Positions 1 to 8,049 of a stretch of 41,492 nucleotides of DNA are shown here, piece after piece (the first letter of the stretch is position 1; each line of letters opens with the position of its first letter). Under the pieces are notes generated by a model. It had not been told where the DNA came from. It was given only the letters and a program-made list of their open reading frames with translations, and did no database searches. The translations under genes were made by a program, and so were the position numbers. Source of the stretch: Clostridiales bacterium (GTDB lineage Bacteria > Bacillota > Clostridia > Christensenellales > CAG-138); the NCBI GenBank assembly GCA_004558825.1, contig SFDB01000018.1, forward strand, positions 1 through 41,492, read 5' to 3'.

Positions 1-186
1 CGTTATTCCGCGTGCCTTTTCTTCCGGCGCCTTATCGATTTCATCATAGCGCATTGCCGCGGCATGTCCCTGCTGCGAAAGCGCCATCGTGATGGCCGCT
101 GTCAGAGTTGTCTTGCCGTGGTCAACGTGACCGATCGTGCCGATGTTTACATGCGGCTTGGTTCTTTCAAATTTTGCCTTTGCCAT
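1..186 (-). CDS. tuf: Elongation factor Tu, N-terminal 62 residues (cut by window edge)
   Basis: EF-Tu carries aminoacyl-tRNA to the ribosomal A site as a GTP complex. Only the first 62 residues are in the window; the gene runs off the left edge. The protein begins MAKAKFERTKPHVNIGTIGH and has the P-loop GHVDHGKT at residues 19-26, followed by the switch I entry near KARGIT, all typical of bacterial EF-Tu. The ATG at 184-186 is preceded by a CGGAGG ribosome-binding site. It is the last visible gene of the str operon, 27 bp after fusA, so it is probably co-transcribed with fusA, rpsG and rpsL. Whether a second tuf copy exists cannot be seen here. Confidence 0.97.
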   Translation of the reverse strand, partial: MAKAKFERTKPHVNIGTIGHVDHGKTTLTAAITMALSQQGHAAAMRYDEIDKAPEEKARGIT

Positions 187-213
187 TATAAAATCCTCCG
201 ATATTGTTGTTGA

Positions 214-2280
214 TTATTTTCCAAGCATCTTAGATGCTATTGCGGATGAAACCTGTTCGTAATGGTCGAACTGCATCGTGAACGTACCCCTGCCCTGTGT
301 GCGTGAACGAAGATCCGTCGCATAGCCGAACATTTCCGAAAGCGGGCTCATCGCATGCACAACCTGCAGACCCGAACGAACCTCAAGACTTTCTATCCTT
401 GACCTTCTCGAGTTAAGGTTTCCTATTACATCGCCGAGATATTCCTCGGGCATAAGCACTTCGACCTTCATGAACGGCTCAAGCAGTACGGAACTGCCCT
501 TCGCAAGCGCTTCCTTGAGCGCAAGACTTCCCGCGATCTTGTACGCCATTTCTGACGAATCGACCTCGTGATAGCTGCCGTCGATGAGCGTCGCTTTAAA
601 GTCCATGACCTCATAGCCCGCAAGGTGTCCGCTCTTCGCGGCTTCCTTTATGCCCTCGCTTATGGCCGGTATGTACTCCTTCGGGATCACGCCGCCAACC
701 GTTTTGTCCTCGAACACATAGCCTTCTCCGGGCGCAAGCGGCTCGAAGCGCACGACGCAGTGGCCATACTGGCCATGGCCGCCCGTCTGGCGGACGTAAC
801 GCCCCTCCGCCGTGACAGCCTTTGTTATCGCCTCGCGGTACGCGACCTGCGGCTTGCCGACCTTGCACTCCACCTTAAACTCCCGTATAAGACGGTCGAC
901 TATTATATCAAGATGAAGCTCGCCCATTCCTGCGATTATCGTCTGTCCCGTCTCCTGATCCGTATACGTCTTGAACGTCGGATCCTCGTCCATAAGCTTA
1001 ATGAGCGATGCGGTAAGCTTATCCTGCCCAGCCTTCGTCTTAGGCTCTATGGCTATCTTTATAACGGGCTCGGGGAACTCCATTGATTCGAGCAGTATCG
1101 GCGCGTTGACGTCGCAAAGCGTGTCGCCCGTGCACGTCTCCTTAAGGCCTATGAGCGCAACTATGTCGCCCGCGTATGCCTCCTCTATTTCGGTTCTGCT
1201 CGCCGCGTGCATCAAAAGTATTCTTCCGAGACGCTCACGCTTTCCCTTGGTGGAGTTCAATATATATGCGCCTGACTTGAGCGTTCCTGAGTAAATCCTG
1301 CAGAACGCAAGCTTTCCGACGTACGGATCGGCACAGATTTTGAACGCAAGCGCCGCAAACGGTGCATCGTCGCTTGTCTTGGTAACAATAGTATTTTCGC
1401 CGTCAACCGACGTACCCTCTGCCGGCGGTACATCAAGCGGGGACGGCAGGAAATCAACCACCGCGTTCAGGAGCGGCTGTACACCCTTGTTGCGATATGA
1501 CGTTCCACAGCATACAGGCACGAGCTTGTTCGCTATCGTTGCGGTTCTGAGCGCATTTCTTATCTCATCGGGCGTCAGGTCGCCGTCCTCCAGATATTTT
1601 TCCATAAGCTCGTCGTCCTGCTCGGCTGCAGCCTCCACAAGCTTTTGGTGATATTCCTCGGCCAGCTCGAGCATGTCGCCGGGTACAGCCTCCTCACGAA
1701 CATCCTTACCGTCGTCATCATAGTATACCTCTGCCTTCATGGTTACAAGGTCTACTATACCTCTAAAGGCAGCCTCGCTGCCTATCGGAAGCTGTATCGG
1801 TACAGCGTTTGCATTCAAGCGCTCCCGCATCATATTGACGACGTTGAAGAAATCGGCGCCTACGATATCCATCTTATTGACGTAGGCAATGCGCGGCACG
1901 CCGTATTTGCTTGCCTGATGCCAGACAGTTTCGCTCTGCGGCTCGACTCCGCCCTTAGCGCAGAATACCGCGACAGCACCGTCAAGTACGCGCAGTGAGC
2001 GCTCTACCTCAACGGTAAAATCGACGTGACCGGGCGTGTCGATTATGTTAATCCTGTAATCGTGCCAATAGGCAGTCGTCGCGGCGGACATTATTGTGAT
2101 GCCGCGCTCCTGCTCCTGAACCATAAAGTCCATGGTCGCCGCGCCTTCGTGGACCTCTCCGACCTTGCGGATCTTTCCTGTAAAGAAGAGGATTCTCTCG
2201 GTTGTTGTGGTCTTTCCGGCGTCAATGTGCGCCATGATACCTATGTTTCTTGTCATTTCAAGCGATGTATTTCTCGCCAC
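214..2280 (-). CDS. fusA: Elongation factor G
   Basis: Translocase GTPase of protein synthesis, 688 aa, the normal bacterial length. GTPase motifs are in order: AHIDAGKT (residues 17-24), RGITI (58-62), DTPGH (80-84) and NKMD (134-137). The later EF-G domains follow without interruption, including the TGGHGQYGH stretch of domain IV. The start codon is GTG (CAC at 2278-2280 on the plus strand) with a GGGAGGAG ribosome-binding site just upstream; the protein begins MARNTSLEMTRNIG, as family members do. It lies between rpsG and tuf in the usual str order. A 98-bp gap to rpsG holds a hairpin, which is unusually roomy for this operon. Confidence 0.98.
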   Translation of the reverse strand: MARNTSLEMTRNIGIMAHIDAGKTTTTERILFFTGKIRKVGEVHEGAATMDFMVQEQERGITIMSAATTAYWHDYRINIIDTPGHVDFTVEVERSLRVLDGAVAVFCAKGGVEPQSETVWHQASKYGVPRIAYVNKMDIVGADFFNVVNMMRERLNANAVPIQLPIGSEAAFRGIVDLVTMKAEVYYDDDGKDVREEAVPGDMLELAEEYHQKLVEAAAEQDDELMEKYLEDGDLTPDEIRNALRTATIANKLVPVCCGTSYRNKGVQPLLNAVVDFLPSPLDVPPAEGTSVDGENTIVTKTSDDAPFAALAFKICADPYVGKLAFCRIYSGTLKSGAYILNSTKGKRERLGRILLMHAASRTEIEEAYAGDIVALIGLKETCTGDTLCDVNAPILLESMEFPEPVIKIAIEPKTKAGQDKLTASLIKLMDEDPTFKTYTDQETGQTIIAGMGELHLDIIVDRLIREFKVECKVGKPQVAYREAITKAVTAEGRYVRQTGGHGQYGHCVVRFEPLAPGEGYVFEDKTVGGVIPKEYIPAISEGIKEAAKSGHLAGYEVMDFKATLIDGSYHEVDSSEMAYKIAGSLALKEALAKGSSVLLEPFMKVEVLMPEEYLGDVIGNLNSRRSRIESLEVRSGLQVVHAMSPLSEMFGYATDLRSRTQGRGTFTMQFDHYEQVSSAIASKMLGK

Positions 2281-2313
2281 GGTACACTCCTCCCTTCCGT
2301 TGATTTATAAGCA

Positions 2314-2335
2314 GGGCAGATGAAGGTATCTGCCC
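2314..2335 (-). promoter_or_regulatory. Hairpin in the rpsG-fusA spacer
   Basis: A perfect 8-bp stem (GGGCAGAT with ATCTGCCC, 6-nt loop) lies in the 98-bp gap between rpsG and fusA. A second small stem, CCCC-ac-GGGG (2333-2342), overlaps its 3' arm, so the two cannot form together. There is no T-run directly after it on the minus strand, so it is not an obvious terminator. A role in adjusting fusA expression or mRNA processing is only a guess. Confidence 0.4.
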
Positions 2336-2378
2336 CACGGGGTTATTATCCCTAAAATCTGTAAAATTATCAGCTTTA

Positions 2379-2849
2379 TTACCAACGATAGTGCGCGAAC
2401 GCCTTGTTGGCCTCTGCCATCCTGTGGGTGTCTTCCTTCTTCTTGAAGGCAGAACCTGTCGAATTGCAGGCATCCATGATTTCGCCGGCAAGGCGCTGCA
2501 TCATCGTGCGTTCCGAGCGTGCGCGCGCGGCGTTTACGAGCCAGCGAAGGCCGAGCGTCTGACGCCTTTCGGGGCGGATCTCTATCGGCACCTGGTATGT
2601 GGCACCGCCTACACGGCGAGCCTTTACCTCGAGAACAGGCATAATGTTGTTCATGCACTGATCGAATACTTCAACGGGATCGCGTCCCGTCTTTTCACGA
2701 ATGATATCGAACGCTCCGTAGCAAGCCTTCTGAGCTGTTCCGCGCTTACCGTCGAGCATTACCTGATTGATGAGCTTCGTTACGAGCTTGCCGCCGTACA
2801 TCGGGTCATCGAGAACTTCACGCTTAGGTATAAATCCACGTCTTGGCAT
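2379..2849 (-). CDS. rpsG: 30S ribosomal protein S7
   Basis: Primary binder of the 16S rRNA 3' major domain. The 156-aa length and start MPRRGFIPKREVLDDPMYGG are standard for bacterial S7, as are LVNAARARSE and the C-terminal AFAHYRW. The ATG at 2847-2849 has an AAGGAGG ribosome-binding site with correct spacing. rpsL ends 12 bp upstream, so the two are translated from one message. S7 is the autoregulator of this operon in E. coli; whether that applies here is not visible. Confidence 0.98.
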   Translation of the reverse strand: MPRRGFIPKREVLDDPMYGGKLVTKLINQVMLDGKRGTAQKACYGAFDIIREKTGRDPVEVFDQCMNNIMPVLEVKARRVGGATYQVPIEIRPERRQTLGLRWLVNAARARSERTMMQRLAGEIMDACNSTGSAFKKKEDTHRMAEANKAFAHYRW

Positions 2850-2861
2850 AGCTTTTCCTCC

Positions 2862-3236
2862 TTACTTCTTCGGGCGCTTTGCGCCGTAGAGCGAGCGCGC
2901 CTGCATGCGCTTTGCAACGCCTGCGGTATCGAGAGCGCCGCGGATGATGTGATAGCGTACGCCGGGGAGATCCTTAACCCTGCCGCCCCTTATGAGAACG
3001 ACCGAGTGCTCCTGAAGGTTATGGCCGATTCCGGGAATATATGCGGTACCTTCGAGGCCGTCCGTAAGACGGATACGAGCGATTTTACGAAGAGCCGAGT
3101 TCGGCTTTTTGGGCGTCATTGTACGCACCGCTGTGCATACTCCACGACGCTGGGGGCATTGCTTGAGGATAGGAGCATTCGACTTATATTCGACCTGCTG
3201 CCTGCCCTTGCGAACCAACTGGTTAATGGTGGGCAT
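2862..3236 (-). CDS. rpsL: 30S ribosomal protein S12
   Basis: Decoding-centre protein, 124 aa from the ATG at 3234-3236 (MPTINQLVRKGRQ). The reading frame stays open further upstream, but the AAAGGAG site ahead of this ATG and family alignment fix the start here. The invariant loops TPKKPNSA (residues 41-48, with K43) and GRVKDLPGVRY (with K88 and P91) are intact, so the classical streptomycin-resistance positions carry the wild-type residues. It is the first gene of the rpsL-rpsG-fusA-tuf unit, behind a strong promoter about 190 nt upstream. Confidence 0.98.
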   Translation of the reverse strand: MPTINQLVRKGRQQVEYKSNAPILKQCPQRRGVCTAVRTMTPKKPNSALRKIARIRLTDGLEGTAYIPGIGHNLQEHSVVLIRGGRVKDLPGVRYHIIRGALDTAGVAKRMQARSLYGAKRPKK

Positions 3237-3427
3237 TGTTTTTCTCCTTTTTTGTTTTTGGTTCTTTGGTTTATATATTAAGAAAATCCCCTGCAACCCC
3301 TTGAAGAGGATATTTTCCGCTGAACAGTGCCGCGCTTTGGCGGCGCATTACACTGCGGCCGTTCATTTTGCTCGAAAAAGCAAAAGAATAACGCATAGTA
3401 CGTCAGTTTATTTACACACCACGCGTT

Positions 3428-3456
3428 ATTTTAGCAGACAAGACAACTCTTGTCAA
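3428..3456 (-). promoter_or_regulatory. Sigma-A promoter of the str operon, with a long leader
   Basis: On the minus strand TTGACA (3451-3456) and TAAAAT (3428-3433) are separated by exactly 17 bp. The predicted start is near 3421, leaving an untranslated leader of about 185 nt before rpsL. The leader contains GC-rich inverted repeats, for example GCCGC/GCGGC around 3330-3345. The sequence AATAACGC at 3387-3394 is repeated in inverted form (GCGTTATT, 3423-3430) across the -10 box. Autogenous control through the leader is plausible but not shown. Confidence 0.8.
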
Positions 3457-3481
3457 ACGGTTTTATAAAATATACTTGTTT

Positions 3482-4264
3482 TCAGCGATTTTCACAGCCG
3501 CACGAGCAGTTTTCGCCGCCGCTGCCGTCATCGCCGCTCACGCATTCTTTCTGCATAAACGCACCATGTTCGGGAAGATTCTTTGAAAACGCCACTTGTG
3601 ACATTTTTGCCTTCGTCGTGACTTCGAACCAGCCGTTCTCCGCAAGCTTCGCAAACTGTGGAAGGCGCATTACGTTCGTTTCCGTCTCGCGCCGTGCGCG
3701 TCTGAGCGCTCCGTTTTTAATGAGCGCCCTCACGATGAACGCCACGGCAGCCATGCCGATAAACACCGCAATCGGCAGCAGACTGTTTACGGCCGCAAGC
3801 GCCTCTCGTATCGGGCGTATGCTCATCATAATGAGAGCTGCCGCTCCTATGCCAACGCCTGCCGCATCGCCTGCAAACCACATGCGCTCGATATTCTTTT
3901 TGCATTTTGCGCACACGGGAAAATGTATCGGAACGATGTATCCCGTTTTGGCAAAGAGCTTTATTTCAGCCATTTTTTGCGGCTTATCGCCGTATTCATG
4001 CCCAATATCCACCGTCCCGTACCAATCGCGCGCACCCTTCGAATCGCCCTTGCAAAGCAGGCATTCCCGGGTCTTGTGGAGCTCTGTGACCTCGCCGCCA
4101 AGCAGGGAGCGGAGCTCCTTGAGCCCCTCACCCGCCGCTTCTTTATCCTCGTCATACATGTCGTTGACAGGGCATTCGTCACAACAGCTCATGTTCAGCG
4201 CCTTGCATTCCTCGCTTCCGATAAGCGGACATTTTTTGTTTGTGTAGCGTTCGCAGTCATTCAT
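3482..4264 (-). CDS. Unrecognised cysteine-rich membrane protein between rpoC and rpsL
   Basis: 260 aa from the ATG at 4262-4264, chosen because a GGAGGAG site precedes it. I do not recognise the family. Visible features are a Cys-rich N-terminus (C4, C12, C20, C27, C28, C31); two CxxC pairs (C68/C71 and C118/C121) that could hold a metal; two hydrophobic helices at about 130-148 and 160-182; a basic stretch after the second; and a C-terminal CSCGC. The region from 64 to 124 looks like a cytosolic zinc-binding module ahead of a membrane hairpin. It starts 25 bp after rpoC and ends ahead of the str promoter. Many Bacillota have a small L7Ae-like ribosomal gene at this position; this protein is unrelated to that. 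Function unknown. Confidence 0.8.
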   Translation of the reverse strand: MNDCERYTNKKCPLIGSEECKALNMSCCDECPVNDMYDEDKEAAGEGLKELRSLLGGEVTELHKTRECLLCKGDSKGARDWYGTVDIGHEYGDKPQKMAEIKLFAKTGYIVPIHFPVCAKCKKNIERMWFAGDAAGVGIGAAALIMMSIRPIREALAAVNSLLPIAVFIGMAAVAFIVRALIKNGALRRARRETETNVMRLPQFAKLAENGWFEVTTKAKMSQVAFSKNLPEHGAFMQKECVSGDDGSGGENCSCGCENR

Positions 4265-4289
4265 TGCCGTGCTCCTCCGACTCGTTTTC

Positions 4290-7200
4290 TCAAACAGCCG
4301 GCGGCGTATCGACGGCTCCGCCGTTATCGGTGTCGTCGGGTTCGTCAAACTCACCGAAGTCATCGAAATCGTTTATGTCGAGCCTGAATCCGTCGTTGTA
4401 CGAACCGTAGCGGCCGCCGTCGTGCATGTCGTCAATCGGTCCGCGCGAGCGTCTTTCCTCGCTCATTCTGGCGATTGCCCAATACGGTTCTTCCGGCTCT
4501 TCCTGTGCCGTCGACGTAACCTCGATGTTGCGATAACGCTTCAGGCCTACGCCTGCGGGTATGAGTTTGCCGATGATGACGTTCTCCTTCAGACCGATAA
4601 GCGGATCAATCTTACCCTTTGTGGCTGCGTCCGTAAGCACCCTTGTCGTTTCCTGGAACGATGCCGCCGAAAGGAACGAATCCGTGGCAAGCGCGGCCTT
4701 CGTTATGCCCATCAGCTTGCGCTTCGCCTGCGGAGGCTGTAAGCCGCGGCGTCTCATCTCTTCATTTTCCCTCTTATAGCGGAATATGTCCACAAGCTCG
4801 CCGGGGAGCATATCCGTATCGCCAGAATCCTCGACGAGAACCTTGCGCAGCATCTGACGCACGATGACCTCAATATGCTTATCGGCTATTTCAACGCCCT
4901 GCATACGGTATACCTTCTGGACTTCCTTGAGTATGTATGCCTGTACGCCCTTGACGCCCTTTATCGCAAGTATATCGTGCGGATTTACCGAGCCGTCGGT
5001 GAGCTCGTCGCCCGCCTCAACATAGTCGCCGTCTTTAACCTTAAGCTTCGAGCCGAACGGTATGAGATATTTGCCGTATTCGCCGTCGTCGTTGCTGACC
5101 TCGATTTCGCGGCGCTTACCGTCTATAATCTTAACCGTGCCGCTCTTCTCCGTTATGACGGCAAGTCCCTTCGGCTTACGCGCTTCAAATATTTCCTCAA
5201 CACGCGGCAAACCCTGTGTAATATCGTCCGCCGATGCAACGCCGCCCGTATGGAATGTACGCATGGTGAGCTGTGTGCCCGGCTCGCCGATAGCCTGGGC
5301 GGCTATAATGCCGACGGCCTCGCCTATGTTGACCGGGTGTCCCGTCGCAAGGTTCACACCGTAGCATTTTGCGCATACGCCATGCTCGCTCTGGCAGGTG
5401 AATACCGTGCGGCACTCAACCGCCTTCACGCCGGCCGCGATTATTTCATCGCGCTTTTCATATGTGATAAGCTCGTTCGTGCCGAGTATAACCTCTCCCG
5501 TTTCAGGATGCACAACGGGAGCAGATGTGTATCTGCCAAGTATCCTGTCGCCGAGAGGCTCAACAACGCTGTTGCCGTCGCAAAGCTCTTCTATGAGCAT
5601 ACCCTCTACCGCGCTCTGTCTGCCCGTGCAGCAATCGTCCTCACGGATTATGACGTCCTGCGAAACGTCTACAAGACGGCGTGTAAGATAGCCCGAGTCG
5701 GCCGTTCTGAGTGCCGTATCTGCAAGACCCTTACGCGCGCCGTGCGACGATACGAAAAACTCAAGAACCGTAAGTCCTTCGCGGAAGTTAGCCCTTATAG
5801 GCACCTCAATTATCTGACCCGACGGGTCGGCCATGAGTCCGCGCATACCCGCGAGCTGACGAATCTGGTTCGTGCTTCCGCGCGCGCCCGAGTTTGCCAT
5901 CATGTATATCGGGTTCCACTCGTCAAGGCTCTTCATCAGCGCATCGGTAACCTGCTTGGTCGTATCTTCCCAAATCTTGATTACGGCGTCGCGTCTGCCC
6001 TTCTCGTCGTAGAAGCCCTGCATGAAATCGTTCTCGATTGATACGACCTCTTGCTCCGCCTCGGCAAGGAGCGTCTTCTTCTCCTTCGGGACAGTTATAT
6101 CTTTGTAGCCGACCGTTATGCCGCCGCGCGTCGAGTATGTGAAGCCGAGCTTCTTCACTCTGTCAAGCATCTCCGACGTCTGCGTCGGGCCGTGGAGGCG
6201 ATAGCAGCGGTCGATTATCTTTCCGAGATCCTTCTTTACTACATTCCAGTCGACCTCGAGCCTGAACGCGCTGTCGGGCTCGCTTCTGTCGACGAAACCG
6301 AGATCCTGCGGTATGGCGTCGTTGAATATAAGCCTGCCGAGCGTCGTGTCGATGATACGCTTTTGCTTCTCACCGCCGACCTCGCGCTCTATGCGCACCT
6401 TTATCTTCGAGTGAAGCGTTATAAGGCCGCGCTGGTAAGCCATCATAGCCTCGTCCTCAGATGCGAATGCTCTGCCCTCGCCCTTGTCGCCTTCCTTTAT
6501 CATGGTAAGGTAGTAGCAGCCGAGTACCATGTCCTGCGTCGGGCACACCACGGGCTTGCCATCCTGCGGCTTGAGTATGTTGTTTGCCGCAAGCATGAGG
6601 AACCTCGCCTCAGCCTGCGCCTCCACCGAAAGCGGAACGTGCACAGCCATCTGGTCGCCGTCAAAGTCGGCGTTATATGCCGTACATACGAGCGGGTGGA
6701 GCTTAAGCGCCCTGCCCTCTACGAGCACCGGCTCAAACGCCTGTATGCCGAGACGGTGGAGCGTGGGGGCGCGGTTGAGAAGCACGGGATGATCCTTAAT
6801 GACATCCTCGAGCACGTCCCAGACCTCTTTGCTCATGCGCTCGACCTTGCGCTTTGCGTTCTTTATGTTGCCCGCCGCGCCGTCCTTGACGAGCTTTTTC
6901 ATCACAAACGGCTTAAACAGCTCAAGCGCCATCTCTTTAGGGAGGCCGCACTGATACATCTTAAGCTCAGGACCTACGACTATAACGCTTCGACCCGAAT
7001 AGTCGACGCGCTTTCCGAGAAGGTTCTGCCTGAATCGTCCCTGCTTGCCGCGGAGCATCTCCGAAAGCGATTTGAGCGCCCTGTTGCCGGGACCCGTCAC
7101 GGGGCGGCCGCGCTTGCCGTTATCGATGAGCGCATCGACGGCTTCCTGAAGCATTCGCTTTTCGTTTCGCACTATAATGTCGGGAGCATGCAGCTCCATA

Positions 7201-8021
7201 AGCTTTTTAAGCCTGTTATTTCTGTTTATAACGCGGCGATAGAGATCGTTCAGGTCGCTCGTGGCAAACCTGCCGCCGTCGAGCTGAACCATCGGACGAA
7301 GCTCCGGCGGTATGACCGGAATAACGTCGAGAATCATCCACTCAGGCTTGTTTCCGCTCTTTATAAACGCCTCCACAACCTCGAGCCGCTTTATTGCGTT
7401 TGCGCGCTTCTGGCTCTGCGGTGAAGAGTTCGATATTTCGGTGCGCAGCTCTGTCGCAAGCTTTTCAAGGTCGAGCTGCTGCAAAAGCGTCTTTATCGCT
7501 TCGGCGCCCATTGCCGCCTTGAACGACTTTGCGCCGTACTCCTGCTGGGCCTTTCTGTATTCGCCGTCGTTTAGGAGCTGCTTATAGCTCAGCGGCGTCG
7601 TACCGGGATCCGTCACTATGAATTTCGCAAAATAAAGCACCTGCTCAAGCGCCCTCGGCGACAGATCGAGCAGCATCTTCATCCTGCACGGGAGCCCCTT
7701 GAAATACCATATATGGGATACGGGCGCTGCAAGCTGAATGTGACCCATGCGCTCGCGGCGTACTTTAGCTCGCGTGACCTCGACGCCGCACTTGTCGCAT
7801 ACGACGCCCTTGTACCTTATGCGCTTATATCTGCCGCAGTGGCACTCCCAGTCCTTCGTCGGTCCAAATATTCTTTCGCAGAACAAGCCGTCCTTTTCGG
7901 GCTTAAGCGTTCTGTAGTTAATCGTCTCGGGCTTTTTAACCTCGCCGTGAGACCACTCGAGTATCTTCTCGGGCGAAGCAAGTCCTATCTGTATAGCATC
8001 GAAATTGGTGAGTTCAAACAA
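4290..8021 (-). CDS. rpoC: RNA polymerase beta' subunit
   Basis: Catalytic subunit of RNA polymerase, 1243 aa. The Mg-binding loop NADFDGDQMAVH is intact. The N-terminal zinc ribbon (CHCGRYKR...CDKCG) and the second zinc site (C...CAKC region) are present. The C-terminus is acidic and D/E-rich, ending DTPPAV. The start is an unusual TTG (CAA at 8019-8021), supported by the family start MFELTNFDAIQIGLASPEKI and an AAGGGAGAGG site upstream; there is no in-frame ATG nearby. rpoB ends 28 bp upstream, so both subunits come from one message. The acidic tail mirrors the one on RpoB. Confidence 0.98.
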   Translation of the reverse strand: MFELTNFDAIQIGLASPEKILEWSHGEVKKPETINYRTLKPEKDGLFCERIFGPTKDWECHCGRYKRIRYKGVVCDKCGVEVTRAKVRRERMGHIQLAAPVSHIWYFKGLPCRMKMLLDLSPRALEQVLYFAKFIVTDPGTTPLSYKQLLNDGEYRKAQQEYGAKSFKAAMGAEAIKTLLQQLDLEKLATELRTEISNSSPQSQKRANAIKRLEVVEAFIKSGNKPEWMILDVIPVIPPELRPMVQLDGGRFATSDLNDLYRRVINRNNRLKKLMELHAPDIIVRNEKRMLQEAVDALIDNGKRGRPVTGPGNRALKSLSEMLRGKQGRFRQNLLGKRVDYSGRSVIVVGPELKMYQCGLPKEMALELFKPFVMKKLVKDGAAGNIKNAKRKVERMSKEVWDVLEDVIKDHPVLLNRAPTLHRLGIQAFEPVLVEGRALKLHPLVCTAYNADFDGDQMAVHVPLSVEAQAEARFLMLAANNILKPQDGKPVVCPTQDMVLGCYYLTMIKEGDKGEGRAFASEDEAMMAYQRGLITLHSKIKVRIEREVGGEKQKRIIDTTLGRLIFNDAIPQDLGFVDRSEPDSAFRLEVDWNVVKKDLGKIIDRCYRLHGPTQTSEMLDRVKKLGFTYSTRGGITVGYKDITVPKEKKTLLAEAEQEVVSIENDFMQGFYDEKGRRDAVIKIWEDTTKQVTDALMKSLDEWNPIYMMANSGARGSTNQIRQLAGMRGLMADPSGQIIEVPIRANFREGLTVLEFFVSSHGARKGLADTALRTADSGYLTRRLVDVSQDVIIREDDCCTGRQSAVEGMLIEELCDGNSVVEPLGDRILGRYTSAPVVHPETGEVILGTNELITYEKRDEIIAAGVKAVECRTVFTCQSEHGVCAKCYGVNLATGHPVNIGEAVGIIAAQAIGEPGTQLTMRTFHTGGVASADDITQGLPRVEEIFEARKPKGLAVITEKSGTVKIIDGKRREIEVSNDDGEYGKYLIPFGSKLKVKDGDYVEAGDELTDGSVNPHDILAIKGVKGVQAYILKEVQKVYRMQGVEIADKHIEVIVRQMLRKVLVEDSGDTDMLPGELVDIFRYKRENEEMRRRGLQPPQAKRKLMGITKAALATDSFLSAASFQETTRVLTDAATKGKIDPLIGLKENVIIGKLIPAGVGLKRYRNIEVTSTAQEEPEEPYWAIARMSEERRSRGPIDDMHDGGRYGSYNDGFRLDINDFDDFGEFDEPDDTDNGGAVDTPPAV

Positions 8022-8049
8022 TGCGTTCCTCTCCCTTCGGTCGTTACGC

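Noticed and set aside
3238..3296. N-terminal extension of rpsL
   Set aside because: It runs over the ribosome-binding site and does not match S12 proteins.
4875..7424. Long plus-strand open frames (about 390 and 460 codons) opposite rpoC, and a similar one of about 490 codons opposite rpoB (10450-11910)
   Set aside because: They are antisense shadows of strongly conserved genes, lack ribosome-binding sites and have no recognisable motifs.
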